DNA of 64,000 nucleotides from Polaromonas jejuensis NBRC 106434 (GCF_001598235.1 NZ_BCYO01000022.1:1-64000); one strand, 5' to 3'. Counted from the first letter of the stretch, positions 44,488 to 55,041 are shown. Numbers and translations: made by a program. Notes: generated by a model not told the origin, from the letters alone.

Positions 44488-45495
44488 CTACTTGACGTTT
44501 TTGACGAATTCAGTCGTGTAGGTCTTGGAAAGGTCCACGGTCTTGCCCTTGACATTCTTTGAGAACCCGGAAAGTACCGCCAATACCGTCTCGGGGCCAC
44601 CGGCCGGCATCACGCCATCCGAGGTGAACATGCCCTTGCCGTCCGCCAGCGCCTTGATGTAGCTCTGCTTGTCACCCACATAGAAATCCTTGGGCATTTT
44701 TTCAGTGATCTCGGCCGCGCTGTGCGTGCTGATGTACTTCAAGGTCTTTACAAAGGCATTGGCAAGTTTTTGTACGGTAGGTTTGTTCTTTTCAACCCAT
44801 TCCGTGGGCATGTACAGCGAAGCTGCCGGATAAGTGCCGCCCAGCGCCTGCCTGGTTTTTTCGATCGTGCGCATGTCGACCAGCACGCGCGCCTCGCCCG
44901 TCTTGAGCAGACGCGAAATCGTCGGCTCGGTCGTCATGGCCGCTTGAACTTTGTCTTGCGTCATGGCCGCGATAAGCGTCGTGCCGGCCCCCACAGGAAT
45001 CGATGTAAAGGCATCGATGGGCACGCCGGCCTTTACCATCAGGTACTGCGTCAGGAAGTTGGTCGAGGAGCCGAGTCCGGTCACACCCAGGTTCTTGCCC
45101 TTGAGATCGGCCATGGATTTGACATTGGGATACTTGCTGGAAACCAGCTCGACCTCACCCGGCGCATGGGCAAACTGCACCACGGATTCAACGTATTTGC
45201 CCTTGGTTTGCAAATCCACGCAATGGTCATAAAAACCGACGACGCCCTGCACCGCGCCCGCCAGCATTTCATTTTCCGCGTCAACGCCGGCCGGCTCGTT
45301 CAGCAGCTCCACGTCCAGCCCCTCCGCCTTGAAATAGCCAAGACTCTCGGCAAGTTTGGCGGGCAGGTAGATATGCTTTTCATAGCCGCCCACCATCAGC
45401 GAAATCTTGTCGCCCGCCTGGACGGAAGGGGCGACAAGCACGGTTGCAGCGACGGCCATAGCGGCCAGCAAGGTTTTTTTGCGCATCATGTTCAT
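44488..45495 (-). CDS. NMT1/SsuA-like ABC transporter substrate-binding protein
   Basis: A 335-residue exported protein (signal peptide ending VAPSVQAG). The fold is that of SsuA/TauA/NMT1 receptors: KLAESLGYFKAEGLDVELLN, then LAGAVQGVVGFYDHC, and LKGKNLGVTGLGSSTNFLTQ. These bind sulfonates, nitrate, pyrimidine precursors or aromatic acids; the ligand is not readable here. No permease or ATPase gene lies next to it, so it may work with a distant transporter. Confidence 0.85.
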   Translation of the reverse strand: MNMMRKKTLLAAMAVAATVLVAPSVQAGDKISLMVGGYEKHIYLPAKLAESLGYFKAEGLDVELLNEPAGVDAENEMLAGAVQGVVGFYDHCVDLQTKGKYVESVVQFAHAPGEVELVSSKYPNVKSMADLKGKNLGVTGLGSSTNFLTQYLMVKAGVPIDAFTSIPVGAGTTLIAAMTQDKVQAAMTTEPTISRLLKTGEARVLVDMRTIEKTRQALGGTYPAASLYMPTEWVEKNKPTVQKLANAFVKTLKYISTHSAAEITEKMPKDFYVGDKQSYIKALADGKGMFTSDGVMPAGGPETVLAVLSGFSKNVKGKTVDLSKTYTTEFVKNVK

Positions 45496-45599
45496 CCTTG
45501 GAGAGACAAGTTTCGCGCGACTCTTTCATGCCGTTGACAGGCGCTAAAAAGAGTCGCGTTCGGCATTGATTCGATCAAGCAATGCTTGCTTTATTGACG

Positions 45600-46607
45600 T
45601 CAGAAACTATGCTGAATACCCATGTCGAATCCCGTCGTATTGATGCCAGTGGCCTTGATACGCTCACGGGCGACGTCGGTATACAACATGGTCCGTTTGG
45701 ACAGCGAGTAGTAATAGCCCAGGCCGACCTTGTCATCTTTTGTGGTGCGGTTGGTACCGTAACCGACGCGCAGTTGGCCGGCCTGAGTCAGGTTGTAGGT
45801 GGCGCCTACCGTGCCGACGTTGATGCGCGAGGCGCCATTCGGTGTATGGCCGCCATAACTGACGAGCAGCTTGAGGGCGTCGATCTGATAGGTTGCGCCT
45901 GCCAGCACGTACTTTGAGAGGGCGCCGTTGCGCTCATAGGCAATCAAGCCCATGAAGGGGCCGCTTGCGTAGCGCGCGCCCAGGCTGTAGCCACGGTGGC
46001 CCGGAACGGCCGGGTTCGCCGGGTTCACTGGGTCCAGGCCTTGTTTTTCGGCGCCCAGTACGGCGCTGCCGATAAAGCCGCCCAGGTTGGGGCTGTTGTA
46101 ATACACGCTGTTGGAGACACGCGTCGAGCCGCCGCCGTCGTTGACGGCCTTGTTGTTTGCGTCGACTTCAGACGAATAGCCGGCTTTCTGGTAGTCGCTC
46201 AAATCGCCGACGGTGTTGCCTTCAAACGGTTCGAGCCCCGAACGCTGGGCAATCGGGGTATTGGCCCGCCCGAGGCGCAGCGTGCCAAACTGCGTCGACG
46301 ACAGTCCGACCGTGGACTCCCCTTGCCAGAAAACGCGACCGGCCTTCTTTCCTTCAAGCGCGCCGGTGCTGCCGTCAAAACGGTTTTCAAGCGTGAAGAT
46401 GGCACTTAACCCGCCGCCAAGATCCTCGGTTCCCTTGAGTTTGAAGCGGTTGTTGTCGCCGGGGTCTATGGCGTCAGTGCTGATAACGCTGTTGGTGGTA
46501 TGCACGTAGCGCAGATCCATCAGGCCGGACAGGGTAACGTTCGATTGCGCAAACGCCCCACCGGAGCAAGCCGTGACCATCAAGGCCGCCAAAATTTTCT
46601 TTTCCAT
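45600..46607 (-). CDS. Gram-negative general porin
   Basis: A 335-residue trimeric-type porin of the Burkholderiales class. The signal peptide ends GGAFA|QSNVTLSG. SNVTLSGLMDLRYVH is the first strand, RFKLKGTEDLGGGLSAIFTL the family signature, and the C-terminus ends in Phe (GFDMGIQHSF) for outer-membrane assembly. It would let small hydrophilic solutes pass. It stands alone, upstream of the ABC receptor. Confidence 0.93.
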   Translation of the reverse strand: MEKKILAALMVTACSGGAFAQSNVTLSGLMDLRYVHTTNSVISTDAIDPGDNNRFKLKGTEDLGGGLSAIFTLENRFDGSTGALEGKKAGRVFWQGESTVGLSSTQFGTLRLGRANTPIAQRSGLEPFEGNTVGDLSDYQKAGYSSEVDANNKAVNDGGGSTRVSNSVYYNSPNLGGFIGSAVLGAEKQGLDPVNPANPAVPGHRGYSLGARYASGPFMGLIAYERNGALSKYVLAGATYQIDALKLLVSYGGHTPNGASRINVGTVGATYNLTQAGQLRVGYGTNRTTKDDKVGLGYYYSLSKRTMLYTDVARERIKATGINTTGFDMGIQHSF

Positions 46608-46923
46608 TTCTTCTCCTCTAGTTTTCGTTCATTGATTGAATTGAATGACTTGATGTCATGATTTCTTCAGCCTGGTGCTCGCGTAAGGCCCTCCTTTGCC
46701 ACTCATGGCAAATCAATTGATGGTCAGGCAATGGCCTCTTCAGGCTCGCAAAAGGAGTTCTTTTGACGACCATGACGGAAGTGCTTGACCGGCAAGTGAT
46801 TGCCGGTTTTTACAAGCATGTCGTTCCATGCCCGTTGGGCGGCCATCACTTGCTAGGGATGGGTGCGAAGCCGCCGTGCATGGTCGCGGCCAGGAAGAAT
46901 GGGGTGGCGGGCAGGAATGCCCT
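46608..46923. other. geneless stretch between porin and rearrangement scar
   Basis: This contains the porin promoter on the minus strand and a hairpin terminator on the plus strand at 46,788-46,811. The small plus-strand frame at 46,763-46,972 is not family-like. The right part leads into the duplicated leader at 46,924. Confidence 0.45.
46788..46811 (+). terminator. rho-independent terminator-like hairpin
   Basis: ACCGGCAA and TTGCCGGT pair around a 4-base loop and are followed by TTTT. No intact plus-strand gene precedes it; it may belong to a gene lost in the rearrangement. Confidence 0.55.
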
Positions 46924-47065
46924 GGATAGATCTTTTCGATTCCATCTTTGTCTCCAGCAATTTTTATGTTGACGCAATGTAATCGGCGTCATCTGTCAAA
47001 AGGCTGTCAAAAACGGAAGTCTGTTGGAAGTGTCCGCTGAGGGCAGACAGGGCTAGGGAAATCCC
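46924..47065. repeat. diverged copy of the beta-propeller gene leader
   Basis: This matches 40,840-40,981 over its full 142 bases with scattered substitutions. The gene it should precede is absent; the left side breaks into unrelated DNA and the right side runs into a metH fragment at 47,099. Confidence 0.8.
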
Positions 47066-47098
47066 GCATCGCCATCTTGTGGCCCATGGAGGAGTCCC

Positions 47099-47195
47099 TG
47101 GCTGGCGTGCCACGACCAGCGCCTTTTCGTATTCGCCATTCAGAATCGTCCGGGCGAAGGCCTTGGAGCCGGTGATGTTGGTACGCTCGCCGGTG
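47099..47195 (-). pseudogene. metH fragment
   Basis: The frame carries [20 protein letters not shown] and [10 protein letters not shown], corresponding to residues 42-70 of the metH gene at 36,727-39,573, with several base differences (about 88% identical to 39,361-39,455). Only about 97 bases remain. It is a scar of a past duplication or recombination. Confidence 0.8.
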
Positions 47196-47471
47196 GCGGG
47201 CAACCCCTGGCTGGGCCGCTTTGTCGAACAGGCCCAGCACATTCCCTATGCGTCAGACCGCGTCGTGCTGTGGGACGTCGAGCACAAGATCATCCTGCGC
47301 TCGCATGGCGACCACCGGCGCATCGTGGAAGCCGTAATCGAGCGCGACAGCGCGCGTGCCGAGCAGTTGATGCGCGAGCACGTCTACTACGCCGACATCA
47401 TCCTGAAGAACAACTACCAGCGGCTGCTGGACAGCGGCGAGACCGCAGCCATTCAGGCCGCTTCCTTGTAG
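47196..47471 (+). pseudogene. GntR/FCD-family regulator, C-terminal fragment
   Basis: The last 91 residues (AGNPWLGRFVEQAQHIPYAS, then GDHRRIVEAVIERDSARAEQ and MREHVYYADIILKN) form the end of an FCD ligand-binding domain. The DNA-binding half is missing; it is fused to the antisense metH scrap upstream. Not functional. It may have regulated the Bug genes that follow. Confidence 0.75.
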
Positions 47472-47556
47472 AAAACACCGGCCTTCAGATGGCGCGGCGT
47501 TGTCCAGTTGCGCCACAAAGCGCGCCCCGTCAGCGGACGGGATACGCGCCTCGTGG

Positions 47557-48537
47557 TCAGCCCTTGATGTCCAGGCGGGTGATCAACTGTTTGAAGGTTG
47601 CGTTGTTGCGCGCGATCAGGGCCTTGAAGGCGGGCTCGTCCAGGTAGCCTTCACCCATGTTCTGCTTCGCCATGGTTTCGCGCAGCGCGGGGTCCTGCAG
47701 CGTCTTCGCGATCGCCGTGCGCAGCATCGCCAGCACCTCGGGCGGCGTATTCTTCGGGGCCGCCAGACCGCGCCAGCCACCGATGGACAGGTCAATTTTT
47801 CGCTCCTTGAGCGTGGGCACGTTCTCCCAGCCCGCCTGGATGCGCTGGTCCGCGATCACCGCCAGGGGCCGTATCTTGCCTGCGGCGACATAGGTGGCGA
47901 CCTCCACAGGCGTGACGGCCACGGCCTCGATGTGACCGCCCAGCAAATCCAGCACCGCAGGATTGGCGCCACGGTAGGGCACATGGTTCAAGCGCACGCC
48001 GGTCTTGTCTTCAAGCGCCGCCGCAGCCAGATGCCCGAGCGAGCCCGGGCCCGCATTGCCAACCCGCAGGCTGCCGGCCGTCTTGCGGGCGGCGGCAAGA
48101 AAGTCCTCAATGGTTTGATAGGGTGCGTCCGCACGCACAGCCAGCGCGGCCGGATCGGCATTCAGCCGCGCAATCGGCGTCAGGTCATCGGCCGTTATCT
48201 TCGTCAGCCCCATGTGGGGGATCATGGTCAGCTCCACCGTGATGATGGCCAGCTTGTAACCGTCGGGCTTGGCATTCACCAACTCGGCCCAGCCCACACC
48301 GCCGCTGGCACCGGCCTTGTTCACCACAATCAGGTTCTGCGGCAGGTGCTTGCGCGCCGCCTCGGCCAAAGCGCGTGCCAGCACATCGGTGCCACCGCCC
48401 GCGGCGAAGGGCACGATGAGTTCGATGGGCCGGTTCGGGTAAGCGCCAGACTGCGCCGCTGCCGGCAACACGGCGCCGGCGACCAGGGCCGCGAGGGTTT
48501 CACAAAGCGCGCGGCGGCGCAAAGGGGAATGCATCAT
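47557..48537 (-). CDS. Bug/TctC-family solute-binding protein
   Basis: Start taken at MMHSPLRRRALCETLAAL (48,537), about 326 residues; the frame is open further upstream. Signal peptide with a cleavable AQSGAYPNRP. Family motifs are IELIVPFAAGGGTDVLARAL and NKAGASGGVGWAELVNAKPD. It follows another Bug gene after 23 bases. Ligand unknown; inositol-derived or other organic acids are possible from the iol genes nearby. Confidence 0.88.
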   Translation of the reverse strand: MMHSPLRRRALCETLAALVAGAVLPAAAQSGAYPNRPIELIVPFAAGGGTDVLARALAEAARKHLPQNLIVVNKAGASGGVGWAELVNAKPDGYKLAIITVELTMIPHMGLTKITADDLTPIARLNADPAALAVRADAPYQTIEDFLAAARKTAGSLRVGNAGPGSLGHLAAAALEDKTGVRLNHVPYRGANPAVLDLLGGHIEAVAVTPVEVATYVAAGKIRPLAVIADQRIQAGWENVPTLKERKIDLSIGGWRGLAAPKNTPPEVLAMLRTAIAKTLQDPALRETMAKQNMGEGYLDEPAFKALIARNNATFKQLITRLDIKG

Positions 48538-48560
48538 GATGGTGATCTTCGAGGTCCGTG

Positions 48561-49532
48561 TCAGTCGAGGCGAATGTTGGCAGCCTTGATGACACCAGCC
48601 CAAAGCTTTTGTTCGCTGCGGGTGAACTCGGCAAACTGCTGCGGTGTCATGGACATGGGCTGGATGCCCAGCTCTTCGAGCTTGGCGCGGATGCCGGGAT
48701 CCTTGAGGGCCGTCACCAGGTCTTTGTTGAGCCGCTCCACCACCGAAGCCGGCAGTTTTGCCGGGCCGACGAAGCCCTGCCAGGCGTAGGCTTCAAAGCC
48801 GGGCACGCCGGCTTCGGCCATGGTCGGCACATCGGGCAGGATGGACAGGCGCTGGGGTGTTGCCACGGCCAGAACGCGAATCTTGCCAGCCTTGATCATC
48901 GAGAGGCTGGGCGGCAGATCGACAAACATGGACTGCACCTGCCCCGCCATCAAGTCCTGTAGCGCGGGCGCTGAACCTTTGTAAGCGACGTGCAGGATGT
49001 CGGTATGGGTGCGCTGCTTGAAAAGCTCCAGTGCCACGTGCAGCGGCGAGCCTGGGCCCGACGAGGCCGAAGAGATGCTGCCCGGCGCCTTGCGCACCTG
49101 AGCCAGGTATTCCTGCAGGTTTTTGGCGGGGAAAGACGGATGCACGGCCAACACCAGCGGCATGCGTCCCAGACCTCCGATGTAGCTGAAGTCCTTTTCA
49201 GCGTTATAGGTCAGGCTCGAATACATGGCGGGGTTGAATGCCAGCGTACCGGAGTCGGCTGTTCCCACGGTGTAGCCGTCTGGCGCCGAGCGGGCGATGA
49301 AGGTGGCGCCAATGATGCTGGCGGCACCTGGTTTGTTGTCAATGATGACGGGCTGGCCCAAGTCCTGCCCCATGCGCACGGCCAGGTGGCGCGCGATCAC
49401 GTCCGTGGTGCCACCAGGGGCATAAGGCACGACCCATTTGACCGGCTGGGCCGGAAAACTGTTCTGCGCCTGCGCGCTGAAAGTGCACGCAACAAGTGCG
49501 GCCGCAAGGATGCGAAAGGTTTTGCGTTTCAT
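48561..49532 (-). CDS. Bug/TctC-family solute-binding protein
   Basis: A 323-residue receptor with signal peptide ending CTFSAQAQ. VKWVVPYAPGGTTDVIARHL and IIDNKPGAASIIGATFIARS are typical. The operon order on the minus strand is iolC, iolB, this gene, then a second Bug gene. Two tandem Bug receptors of different sequence suggest two related ligands. Confidence 0.9.
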   Translation of the reverse strand: MKRKTFRILAAALVACTFSAQAQNSFPAQPVKWVVPYAPGGTTDVIARHLAVRMGQDLGQPVIIDNKPGAASIIGATFIARSAPDGYTVGTADSGTLAFNPAMYSSLTYNAEKDFSYIGGLGRMPLVLAVHPSFPAKNLQEYLAQVRKAPGSISSASSGPGSPLHVALELFKQRTHTDILHVAYKGSAPALQDLMAGQVQSMFVDLPPSLSMIKAGKIRVLAVATPQRLSILPDVPTMAEAGVPGFEAYAWQGFVGPAKLPASVVERLNKDLVTALKDPGIRAKLEELGIQPMSMTPQQFAEFTRSEQKLWAGVIKAANIRLD

Positions 49533-49632
49533 GGTTTTGTCTCCAGGGGGTTGAAATTCTTCAGAAATTCTTCGATAGGGGGCTTTCGGGGCTCCAGGTA
49601 CGCTCTTTCCGGCGCATGTCGCTCAAGGTGAC

Positions 49633-50433
49633 TCACCCCGGGGGTGGCGTCACCATCCATTCGTGCGCCGGGTCATTGCGGAACGCCCAGCGGCGTGCAG
49701 GCCCGGCCATGGTGTTCAGGTAATACAGCGCATAGCCATGCGGCGCGACACAGGGGTGGTAGCCGCGCGGCACCAGCACCGTGTCGCGGTGTTCGACCGC
49801 CATGGACTCGTCAATGCTTCGGTCGTCGGTGTAGACGCGCTGAAAGGCAAAACCCTGTTGCGGGCTGAGCTGGTGGTAATAGGTTTCCTCCAGCACTGTT
49901 TCAGTCTCGCCCGCGGTATCGTGCTTGTGCGGCGGATAGCTCGACGAATGGCCCGGTGGCGTGATGACCTCCACCACCAGCAGGCCTTCGGCCGGCGCCG
50001 ATTCGGGAAGAATGTCGCAGACATAGCGGGTGTTGGCGCCCTGCCCGCGCACGCTGCGCTGCATCTGTCGGGGCTCGATCACACGCTCGGGCAGGCCACC
50101 CTTGGCGGGTGCCGTGCTCAACGCCACCTCGGCCTCGCCGCGTGCCGTGATGCGCACCTGACGGCCAGGCGGCACATAGACGGCCGTCGGCGCAAGGTCC
50201 TCGAACACCGACGCGCGACTGCCCAGGGCTGAGTAGAGATGCTCGCCCACCTGCACGTCGACCTGGCCTGCGAGCACCGTGATGCAGAGTTCGCGCGCGC
50301 CCGTCTCAAACGCCTCGACGTCCCCCCCGGCCAATCGCAGCGCCTTGAAGCCCACATGGGTCCACCCGGCCGAGGCCGGTGTGATGTCAGCAATGACGCG
50401 GCCGTTCTTTTGGGCCTTGACCAGCAGACTCAT
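49633..50433 (-). CDS. iolB: 5-deoxy-glucuronate isomerase
   Basis: A 266-residue cupin-type isomerase that turns 5-deoxy-D-glucuronate into 2-deoxy-5-keto-D-gluconate in myo-inositol catabolism. The metal-binding cupin region has SSYPPHKHDT and ETVLEETYYHQLSP, with the paired second-half His in MAVEHRDTVLVPRGYHPC. The start overlaps the iolC stop by 4 bases, so they are co-translated. Confidence 0.93.
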   Translation of the reverse strand: MSLLVKAQKNGRVIADITPASAGWTHVGFKALRLAGGDVEAFETGARELCITVLAGQVDVQVGEHLYSALGSRASVFEDLAPTAVYVPPGRQVRITARGEAEVALSTAPAKGGLPERVIEPRQMQRSVRGQGANTRYVCDILPESAPAEGLLVVEVITPPGHSSSYPPHKHDTAGETETVLEETYYHQLSPQQGFAFQRVYTDDRSIDESMAVEHRDTVLVPRGYHPCVAPHGYALYYLNTMAGPARRWAFRNDPAHEWMVTPPPG

Positions 50434-52394
50434 GCGGTCACCTGTTCGGCTGCGCGCTGTTCAACGCTACGGCTGGCGCGCCAGCCTGCAATCAGCCGCC
50501 GGAAGTTGGCCGCCACCTGTGACTGGAACTCGGCGTCATCAATTTCCCGCTTCAGCCACGCCTGACTGGGTCCGGCCCAGACGGTGCGGCCGATCATGAA
50601 CCCCTTGACGATGGGGGCGCGCGCCTCGGCAAAGCCCGCGATCAGCTGATCGACCGGCTGCGAGAGGCCCAGGATCACCGCGCCGCGGCAATACGGGTCG
50701 CGCTCACGCACCAGCGCATCAAGCGCCTCCCAGTTTCGGGCGGCCATGGTACCCACCTTCCACCACTCGGGCTTGAGCCCGATGTCGTAAAAGTGTCGGA
50801 TGGCGCGCACCACCGCTTCACCCGTGTCGCCGGGTACGAGCATGTCCTTGGGGGGAATCACTTCCAGCAGCAGCTCATGCCCGCTCGCGCGGGTGGCTTC
50901 CCACACCTGCTGTAGCCACTCGTCCTGCTCTGCGCGCAGGGCAACCGCATCGTCCGGATGGTAGAAAACCAGGCACTTCACAACCTGTTCGCGCGGCCAG
51001 TGCACGAGTTGCGAGCCCAGTGAATGCGTGCCGTCAAAGCGCAACGGGCGGGAGCCCGGCCGCTCAATAGGCCGGCCCAGCCACCAGCCCCGGCCCGTGG
51101 CATTGTGCAGGGCGGCCTCACCCATGCGGCCATCGATCAGCACGCCCAGCTTGCCCTTGCAACCTGCGTCGTTCTCAATGTCGGCCACCACCTGGTTGAG
51201 GAGCTTCTTCAAACGGGAAACCTGCTGAACCTCGACGCCCGCCTGCTTCGCCATGTCTTCCAGCTGCGCGCGGTGGTCATACGCCAGCACATACAGGGCC
51301 GGCCACTGCGGGCGCCTGACGGAAACGCGGTGAAGATGGGCCAGTAGCGGGTCCTGGTCGGGACGGGGGTTGCGCTGGCCCGAAAACCAGTGGCTCAGTT
51401 CATCCGGTGTCGGCATGGCCGGGGCGCAGCCGTGGCGCGACACCACGATGGCACCACAGGCGTTGGCGATCTTCGCTGATTCCGTGAAATCCTTGCCGCG
51501 CAACAGCCCGGCGAGCAGGCCGGAAGCAAAAGCATCGCCGGCGCCAAGCACGTTGAGCACCTCGATGCGTTCACCCAGCACGGTCAGCGCATCGTCCAGC
51601 CTGGCGGGAATGTCGCCCCGCACGATGCTGCAACCCAAGGGCCCGCGCTTGACCACCAGCACGGCCTGCGTGCATTCACGCACGCGGCGCAGGCAGGCCA
51701 TGAGGTCGCCATCCACGCCACCGGCAATCATCCATTCTTCTTCGGTGCCAATGATCAGTTCGAAGGAAGCGAGTTGCGCCTGCAGGTGGCGACTCACGTC
51801 CTGACTGCCGACGTAGCGCGTCTCGCCGTCGCCTTTGGCGGCAAGCCCCCAGAGGACCGGGCGGTAGTCGATATCAAGCACCCGCACCACGCCATGGCGG
51901 CCGGCGATGTCAAGCGCGCGGCGGCTGGCGGCCAGCACGGTGGGGGTGCTCAGGTGCGTACCGGTGATCACCAGGCTGCGGCACTGGGCCAGAAAACTCT
52001 CGCTGATGGCGTCGGCATCCAGCGCCATGTCGGCGCAATTTTCACGCGCGAACAGCAGGGGAAAGGTGTCCTGGTTCTTGATGCCGAGCAGCACCATGGC
52101 GGTCAGGCGCTGGTCATCGGTCTGCACCTGGCTGGTATCGCAGCCCTCGCGCTGCAGCGTGTCGAGCAGGAATCTTCCATTCTGTTCGTTGCCAACGCGG
52201 GATATCATGGCCGATCGCAGCCCCAGCCGCGCGGTACCAAAGGCAATGTTGGCGGACGATCCCCCCAGATACTTGGCAAAACTGCTGGCCGACTCAAGGT
52301 TGCAGCCTATCTGCTGTGCGTAGAGATCTACGGCCAGGCGGCCCAGGCAGGCGACGTCAAATGCCCGGTCGGCCGGAAAGAAAAGAGTGTTCAT
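50430..52394 (-). CDS. iolC: 5-dehydro-2-deoxygluconokinase fused to a DUF2090 aldolase-like domain
   Basis: Start at MNTLFFPADRAFDVACLG (52,394), about 654 residues. The N-terminal 330 residues are a PfkB sugar kinase (YLGGSSANIAFGTARLGLRS; catalytic GAGDAFASGLLAGLL). The C-terminal 310 residues are DUF2090, a class I aldolase-like domain (YVLAYDHRAQLEDMAKQAGV). The fused protein phosphorylates 2-deoxy-5-keto-D-gluconate and may also cleave the product to malonate semialdehyde and dihydroxyacetone phosphate. It is divergent from an RpiR-type regulator. Confidence 0.93.
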   Translation of the reverse strand: MNTLFFPADRAFDVACLGRLAVDLYAQQIGCNLESASSFAKYLGGSSANIAFGTARLGLRSAMISRVGNEQNGRFLLDTLQREGCDTSQVQTDDQRLTAMVLLGIKNQDTFPLLFARENCADMALDADAISESFLAQCRSLVITGTHLSTPTVLAASRRALDIAGRHGVVRVLDIDYRPVLWGLAAKGDGETRYVGSQDVSRHLQAQLASFELIIGTEEEWMIAGGVDGDLMACLRRVRECTQAVLVVKRGPLGCSIVRGDIPARLDDALTVLGERIEVLNVLGAGDAFASGLLAGLLRGKDFTESAKIANACGAIVVSRHGCAPAMPTPDELSHWFSGQRNPRPDQDPLLAHLHRVSVRRPQWPALYVLAYDHRAQLEDMAKQAGVEVQQVSRLKKLLNQVVADIENDAGCKGKLGVLIDGRMGEAALHNATGRGWWLGRPIERPGSRPLRFDGTHSLGSQLVHWPREQVVKCLVFYHPDDAVALRAEQDEWLQQVWEATRASGHELLLEVIPPKDMLVPGDTGEAVVRAIRHFYDIGLKPEWWKVGTMAARNWEALDALVRERDPYCRGAVILGLSQPVDQLIAGFAEARAPIVKGFMIGRTVWAGPSQAWLKREIDDAEFQSQVAANFRRLIAGWRASRSVEQRAAEQVTA

Positions 52395-52482
52395 CACTTC
52401 CTCGCGTTGTCTGGTTGCTCGTGGCACCGCCCCGGATAAAGCGCGCCAGATAATGGTTTGCAGTGGTAATGGTAACGCAAAT

Positions 52483-52498
52483 TAGAAATATATTTCTA
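52483..52498. promoter_or_regulatory. 16-bp perfect palindrome, likely regulator operator
   Basis: TAGAAATATATTTCTA is a perfect dyad just before the RpiR-type gene and 89 bases from the iolC start. It probably serves as the operator for autoregulation and control of iolCB. Confidence 0.6.
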
Positions 52499-52503
52499 CT
52501 TTA

Positions 52504-53409
52504 ATGAAAAATAGAATTTCCTATCCAAATTCAAGCCTGACGGCCGGTGCGCAGCAGCGCCGGTATGCGAGCGCCGATGTCTTTCTGGCCACGGTGCATG
52601 CAGGCTATGACCAGCTGAGTCGCCAGCTCAAGACGATTGCGCGCTACGTCGAGAAAAACCGTGACCGGCTGGCACTGGACGGCATCCAGGAAACGGCACG
52701 GCACTGCGAAGTGCAGCCCTCAGCCGTGGTGCGCTTTGCCAAGCATTTCGGGTTTTCCGGGTTTTCGGAGATGCAGGCGCTGTTTCGTGCCGGTGCGGAA
52801 CGACAACTGGATCCGAACCGGGACTACCAGGACCGCATCCGCGATCTCGTCGGCACCGGCGCGCATGCACTCTCGGCGGCGCACATCGCGCATGAAATGA
52901 TCGGCGGCAGCATCGACAGCCTTCAGGCACTGCAACGCTCGCTGCCCGACGACCGGTTCGACGAGGCCGTCGCCCTCATGCTGGACGCGCCGTCCCTCTG
53001 GGTGATGGCCGCGCGGCGGGCCTTCCCGGTGGGCGCTTACCTGGTCTATGCGCTGCAGCACACCAACAAGCCCGTGCATTGGCTGCAAGGCCTGGGTCAC
53101 ATGGAGCATGGCCAATTGCGGGCGCTGGCCAAAGGGGATGTGCTGATTGCGGTCTCGTTCGAGCCCTATGCGCAAGAGACGCTGGACGTGGCGCAGGCCG
53201 CGCTACAACGCGGTGCGCGGCTGCTCGCCATCACCGACAGCCAGCTCAGCCCACTGGCGGCACAGGCCACGACCACGCTGCTGGTGCAAGACGGTGCGAC
53301 CTTCGGTTTTCGCTCGCTGACCAGCACGCTGTGTCTGGCGCAGTCACTGTTTCTCGGCCTCGCCTACCGGCTCGAACTGGCCTACGAGAAAAAAACGCCA
53401 CGCAAATAA
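52504..53409 (+). CDS. MurR/RpiR-family transcriptional regulator
   Basis: A 301-residue regulator. The N-terminal HTH_6 domain (QLKTIARYVEKNRDRLALDG, CEVQPSAVVRFAKHFGFSGF) is followed by a SIS sugar-phosphate-binding domain (LIAVSFEPYAQETLDVAQAA, LLAITDSQLSPLAAQA). In inositol-utilising proteobacteria a regulator of this type (IolR) represses the iol genes until a pathway intermediate binds. Placement divergent to iolC supports this role. Confidence 0.9.
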   Translation: MKNRISYPNSSLTAGAQQRRYASADVFLATVHAGYDQLSRQLKTIARYVEKNRDRLALDGIQETARHCEVQPSAVVRFAKHFGFSGFSEMQALFRAGAERQLDPNRDYQDRIRDLVGTGAHALSAAHIAHEMIGGSIDSLQALQRSLPDDRFDEAVALMLDAPSLWVMAARRAFPVGAYLVYALQHTNKPVHWLQGLGHMEHGQLRALAKGDVLIAVSFEPYAQETLDVAQAALQRGARLLAITDSQLSPLAAQATTTLLVQDGATFGFRSLTSTLCLAQSLFLGLAYRLELAYEKKTPRK

Positions 53410-53476
53410 GCCTGGCCAAAGGCGCCTGCTCCAGGAGCGCCTGATGCACTGGCGCCTTGGCGCCCATGGCGCAATC

Positions 53477-54529
<1,053 letters not shown>

Positions 54530-54648
54530 ATTTTAGGTGCCCCGCGGCGCCGGCGCGGGCCTGGGGCCAATTCCCATGCGCCGTCTTGCGCTGGAATACG
54601 GGTCCGGACTTTCCCCGACAATAGGGGCATTCGCCTCCCGACCCATTC

Positions 54649-55041
54649 ATGAAGAACCTCCAACCCCAAGAAGCCTGGAACTGGCTGCAGGCGCATCCCG
54701 ACACCCTGTTTATCGATGTGCGCATGGAAATCGAGTCCCTGTATGTGGGCCGCCCGCCCGGCGTGGTGAATGTGCCGTGGTACGAATACCCCGACCTGCA
54801 GCCCGACGCCGGCAAATTTGCCGAGGCCGTGGCCCGCGAGGCGGACGGCAAGGCGCAGCCGCTGCTGCTGATTTGCCGCTCCGGCAAGCGCTCCCACGAT
54901 GCGGGCGTGGCCCTGGAGGCCGCCGGCTTTTCCAATGTGCAGCATGTGGTGCACGGCTTTGAAGGCGAGCTGGACGCGCAGTTCCGCCGCTCCACGCTCT
55001 CGGGCTGGCGCTTTGAAGGCCTGCCCTGGGAGCAGATGTAA
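54649..55041 (+). CDS. rhodanese-like domain protein
   Basis: A single-domain rhodanese of 130 residues. The active-site loop is LLLICRSGKRSHDAG with the persulfide-carrying Cys; TLFIDVRMEIE is the CH2A-like Asp-Val-Arg motif at the start. It moves sulfur from a donor to an acceptor. It lies between metH and recQ, transcribed with recQ's strand but 104 bases upstream, so may be its own unit. Confidence 0.9.
   Translation: MKNLQPQEAWNWLQAHPDTLFIDVRMEIESLYVGRPPGVVNVPWYEYPDLQPDAGKFAEAVAREADGKAQPLLLICRSGKRSHDAGVALEAAGFSNVQHVVHGFEGELDAQFRRSTLSGWRFEGLPWEQM

Noticed and set aside
46763..46972. 69-residue plus-strand frame
   Set aside because: It begins near a terminator hairpin and runs into the duplicated leader; no homology is recognisable.
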